DNA from: Sulfobacillus thermosulfidooxidans DSM 9293
GTDB taxonomy: Bacteria; Bacillota; Sulfobacillia; Sulfobacillales; Sulfobacillaceae
Direction: 5' to 3'
Assembly: GCF_900176145.1 (NCBI RefSeq)
Contig: NZ_FWWY01000001.1
Location: 1,659,819-1,723,818, forward strand
DNA length: 64,000 bases
The position numbers and the translations under genes were made by a program. The notes under the pieces are model-generated. The model worked only from the letters and a program-made list of their open reading frames with translations. It did not search any database and had not been told where the DNA came from. This document shows positions 61,590 through 64,000 of the stretch, one piece after another; positions within the stretch are counted from its first letter, which is position 1, and each line of letters starts with the position of its first letter.

Positions 61590-62783
61590 ATGTTAGTATC
61601 ACGGTCCACAGAAATTTATCTCTTGGGGGGGCAAAGGACACCTTTTGGCACCTATGGGGGAGCATTGCACAAGATCGACTCAACAGAATTAGGGCGGATT
61701 GCCGCTGAGGCGGCTATAGCTAAAGTGGGTCTTATGCCCGAAGCGATAGATTTTGCGGTGATTGGGAATGTGATACCTTCGAGTAAAGATGCGGCTTATA
61801 CCGCTAGGCACATTGCATTAAATGCGAAGGTGCCACAGAGTGCACCAGCCTTAACGGTGAACCGCTTGTGCGGTTCGGGCCTTCAGGCCGCTATTTCGGC
61901 TGCCCAGTCCTTGTTGTTAGGAGAGGGACATGTCGCGCTTGCGGGCGGAACGGAAAATATGAGTCAAGCCCCTTTTCATTTACGTAACAACCGTTTTGGC
62001 ATCAAGGACGGCCCTCCGGAACTGACGGACGGCCTTTTTGATGTGTTGACGGACATGGGCTGTGGGCTCGGTATGGGCATGACAGCAGAAAATTTGGCGG
62101 AAAAATACCACATTTCTCGCGAAGAACAAGATGCCTATGCGGCCTTAAGTCATCAGCGCGCAGCCAAGGCCCGAAGTTCTGGACGTTTTGAAGAAGAAAT
62201 TATAGGTGTACCGGTTGTAATAAAAGGGAAAACTGAAATGGTTTTACACGATGAACATATTCGTCCCGAGACCAACGTCGAAACGTTAGCGCATCTAAGA
62301 CCGGCTTTTAAGAATCCGGGGACAGTGACCGCTGGCAATTCGTCAGGAATTAACGACGGCAGTGCAATGGTGGTTCTGGCAACAGGCGATTTTGTGGCCG
62401 CCCATGGTTTAAAGCCTTTAGCCCGACTTGTGAGTTATGGCATTGCCGGTGTGGATCCCCGAATAATGGGGATTGGGCCTGTCCCCGCTTCACGGATTGC
62501 CTTAGACAATGCGGGATTGGATATCGAGGATGTAGGCCTTGTAGAAATTAATGAAGCCTTTGCCTCGCAATATCTGGCGGTGGAAAAAGAACTGCATCTC
62601 GACCGCGAGAAAACGAATGTCAATGGTGGGGCCATTGCGCTAGGCCACCCCGTGGGTGCGTCAGGGGCCCGGTTACTTTTGACTTTGGCATTGGAATTAC
62701 ATCATCGCCAACAACAATTTGGATTGTTATCGCTGTGTATTGGAGGAGGCCAGGGGATTGCGGCCGTTATTGAAGCGGTCTAA
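61590..62783 (+). CDS. Acetyl-CoA acetyltransferase (thiolase)
   Basis: 397 residues. Catalytic Cys94 in VNRLCGSGLQA, His353 in GAIALGHPVGASGARLLLTL and Cys383 in LCIGGGQGIAAV; NEAFASQYL is also present. Acts in acetoacetyl-CoA formation or fatty acid breakdown. AGGGGG precedes the ATG. The following rhodanese gene starts inside its last codons. Confidence 0.94.
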   Translation: MLVSRSTEIYLLGGQRTPFGTYGGALHKIDSTELGRIAAEAAIAKVGLMPEAIDFAVIGNVIPSSKDAAYTARHIALNAKVPQSAPALTVNRLCGSGLQAAISAAQSLLLGEGHVALAGGTENMSQAPFHLRNNRFGIKDGPPELTDGLFDVLTDMGCGLGMGMTAENLAEKYHISREEQDAYAALSHQRAAKARSSGRFEEEIIGVPVVIKGKTEMVLHDEHIRPETNVETLAHLRPAFKNPGTVTAGNSSGINDGSAMVVLATGDFVAAHGLKPLARLVSYGIAGVDPRIMGIGPVPASRIALDNAGLDIEDVGLVEINEAFASQYLAVEKELHLDREKTNVNGGAIALGHPVGASGARLLLTLALELHHRQQQFGLLSLCIGGGQGIAAVIEAV

Positions 62784-63798
62784 AACGATTTTCTGGATCG
62801 GTGTGCTAAGTTTTCTTGGAAGTGTTAGCGTGATGGGGATTGTTCGGCCCGTTTCGCATCCTGCAATTGGTCCGGACAGCCCCTATGGGGTGAATGGTCC
62901 CTGGAAAAAGAGATTAGAGCACTATTTTCGTGATGCGGCCATTCATCATAGCTATCAACTTAATGCGTCGGCTCTTAAGTCGTTAATGGCTCAAAGTCGA
63001 AAGCGCCATCAGCTCTTGCTGCTATTAGACGTGCGGCAAACAAACGGCCCGGAAGGATTTCGGCAAGGACACATTGTGGGAGCTCGAAACATTCCCCTGC
63101 AAAGTTTTGGACCTGAACTCATGGAGCTGGTGCATGCATCGCCAACGTCTCCCTTATGGCACGAACCTATTGTCGTAATGTGTTATGACGGTGATGGAGC
63201 GAATCTGGTCACAGTCATTCTGCGACTCTTTGGTTTTCACGCGTGGAATTTGCGAGGCGGCATTGGTACTTGGAATCAAAATATGGCGGGTTGGCTCCAC
63301 AACGCCCCAGTCAATTGGCCGACTATGACAGGGAATGTTAAGGGGCTCGAGAGCACAAGTTCCCCAAAAGCTGGGTCCGATCGTTTGCCCAGGAGCCTTG
63401 TGCGCGCTGTGAGTACGATATTCACCCGCCTCTATCATCCCTATCCTCTAGGCTATGGATATCCCTGGACCATTGATTCGGGAACTTTGTACGCGGCGTT
63501 ACACAGTGCCCATGCGCCGGAAGTGATTGACTTACGAAGTACTGAGGAATTTCGTAGGGGCCATATTGCTGGTAGTATCAATATCCCTTTTGCAGCCCTT
63601 GGTCAACATCTGAATCTGATTCATCCGAAGATGAAAGTCGTCTTGGTGTCCCAAACGCTGCAAACCGCCGCTCAAGCCAATACGATTTTGCGCTTGCTCG
63701 GTTACCACAGTTATGTGTTGAAAATGGGCATGGCAGGATGGCAACCTTCTACCTTTTCCTGGCCTATATCCCATAATTTTCCTCTCGTTCAAGGTTAA
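62758..63798 (+). CDS. Membrane-anchored tandem rhodanese
   Basis: 346 residues if it starts at TTG 62758, which has GGAGGAGG eight bases upstream and overlaps the thiolase by 26 bases. An N-terminal hydrophobic helix (TIFWIGVLSFLGSVSVMGIV) should place the rest outside the membrane. Rhodanese domain 1 (about 55-200) has the loop VVMCYDGDGANLV with the active Cys. Domain 2 (about 225-340) reads VVLVSQTLQTAAQ with Ser, so it is likely inactive; LDVRQTNGPEGFRQGHIVGA and IDLRSTEEFRRGHIAGSINI are the signature parts. It fits sulfur transfer at the cell surface of a sulfur oxidiser. Confidence 0.85.
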   Translation: MRPLLKRSKTIFWIGVLSFLGSVSVMGIVRPVSHPAIGPDSPYGVNGPWKKRLEHYFRDAAIHHSYQLNASALKSLMAQSRKRHQLLLLLDVRQTNGPEGFRQGHIVGARNIPLQSFGPELMELVHASPTSPLWHEPIVVMCYDGDGANLVTVILRLFGFHAWNLRGGIGTWNQNMAGWLHNAPVNWPTMTGNVKGLESTSSPKAGSDRLPRSLVRAVSTIFTRLYHPYPLGYGYPWTIDSGTLYAALHSAHAPEVIDLRSTEEFRRGHIAGSINIPFAALGQHLNLIHPKMKVVLVSQTLQTAAQANTILRLLGYHSYVLKMGMAGWQPSTFSWPISHNFPLVQG

Positions 63799-63808
63799 GG
63801 CCCACACT

Positions 63809-64000
63809 CTAAGAGGATGCCTGAGGATGAGGCGCACTCACTATTAGCTTCAGAACTCTGATGGTCGCAGTCGGACCCCCAGGTGTTACCCCGCCAATAA
63901 TCCAAATTTGGTGATTCATGATGCCTGCTGCGAATTGGGTGAGGGCGGTAGGCAAATGAGCGGTAGTCAGGATTAGGGAATGGGAGGTGATCACCCAAAT
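63809..64000 (-). CDS. Kelch-type beta-propeller protein (start beyond the window)
   Basis: The last roughly 60 residues of a minus-strand gene. LPTALTQFAAGIMNHQIWII with GGVTPGGPTATIRVL is the pattern of a kelch repeat, which forms one blade of a propeller. It is the C-terminal end; an ATG at 63994 is probably internal. It converges with the rhodanese gene. Confidence 0.6.
   Translation of the reverse strand: MWVITSHSLILTTAHLPTALTQFAAGIMNHQIWIIGGVTPGGPTATIRVLKLIVSAPHPQASS

Overview
The window looks like chromosome of an acidophilic, sulfur-oxidising Gram-positive bacterium, most likely Sulfobacillus or a close relative. This is an inference from content, not from a database match. The grounds are: a complete sulfur oxygenase reductase (6599-7519), an enzyme known from only a few bacterial genera and from thermoacidophilic archaea; strong GGAGG-type ribosome binding sites with frequent GTG and TTG starts; Firmicute-type genes (MurR/NamZ/NagZ set, BtuF-like and Opp lipoproteins, a YaaH-like GH18, a ydaO-type riboswitch); and moderate GC with sharply GC-richer insertion sequences. 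No rRNA, tRNA or CRISPR array was seen.

Layout. 1-3232 (minus) makes nucleotide sugars: a UDP-glucuronate decarboxylase-like gene cut by the window edge, UDP-glucose dehydrogenase and a GT4 glycosyltransferase. Next come an M61 peptidase, an aminotransferase and sulfur oxygenase reductase. About 7.55-10.85 kb holds two different IS110-superfamily elements back to back in opposite orientation, each with long non-coding DNA that could specify a bridge/seek RNA. 10.9-17.9 kb is a surface-polysaccharide island: a split DUF2079 membrane protein, a Wzm/Wzt-type ABC exporter and three glycosyltransferases. An XRE-TPR regulator, an MBL-fold hydrolase, a NifX-like protein and an RmlD-like reductase follow. 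21.5-22.1 kb is a broken flagellin gene.

22.2-41.1 kb is mostly housekeeping and metabolism. A ydaO-type (cyclic di-AMP) riboswitch with terminator precedes a NitT/TauT-family ABC transporter. Then come a MarR regulator behind five 10-bp tandem repeats, an AcoX-like kinase, a GH1 beta-glucosidase, a diacylglycerol kinase-like protein, endonuclease IV, an M14 carboxypeptidase, a class V aminotransferase, two 28-residue small proteins that the usual gene-length cutoffs would miss, and an O-antigen-ligase-like membrane protein.

40.2-54.9 kb is the most coherent unit: a divergent RpiR/MurR-type regulator and a run of genes for a five-gene peptide/oligopeptide ABC transporter, an AmiE-like serine hydrolase, two acetyltransferases, a PIG-L-like protein lacking its usual catalytic Asp, NamZ (exo-N-acetylmuramidase), NagZ and NagB. 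None of the hydrolases has a signal peptide, so the set reads as import of cell-wall fragments followed by cytoplasmic breakdown. The right end carries a HIT protein, a nitronate monooxygenase-like protein, a secreted GH18 with a peptidoglycan-binding-like segment inside the barrel, a guanylate kinase-like protein coupled to a glycosyltransferase, a flavin reductase-like protein, a thiolase, a membrane-anchored tandem rhodanese and the edge of a kelch-type protein.
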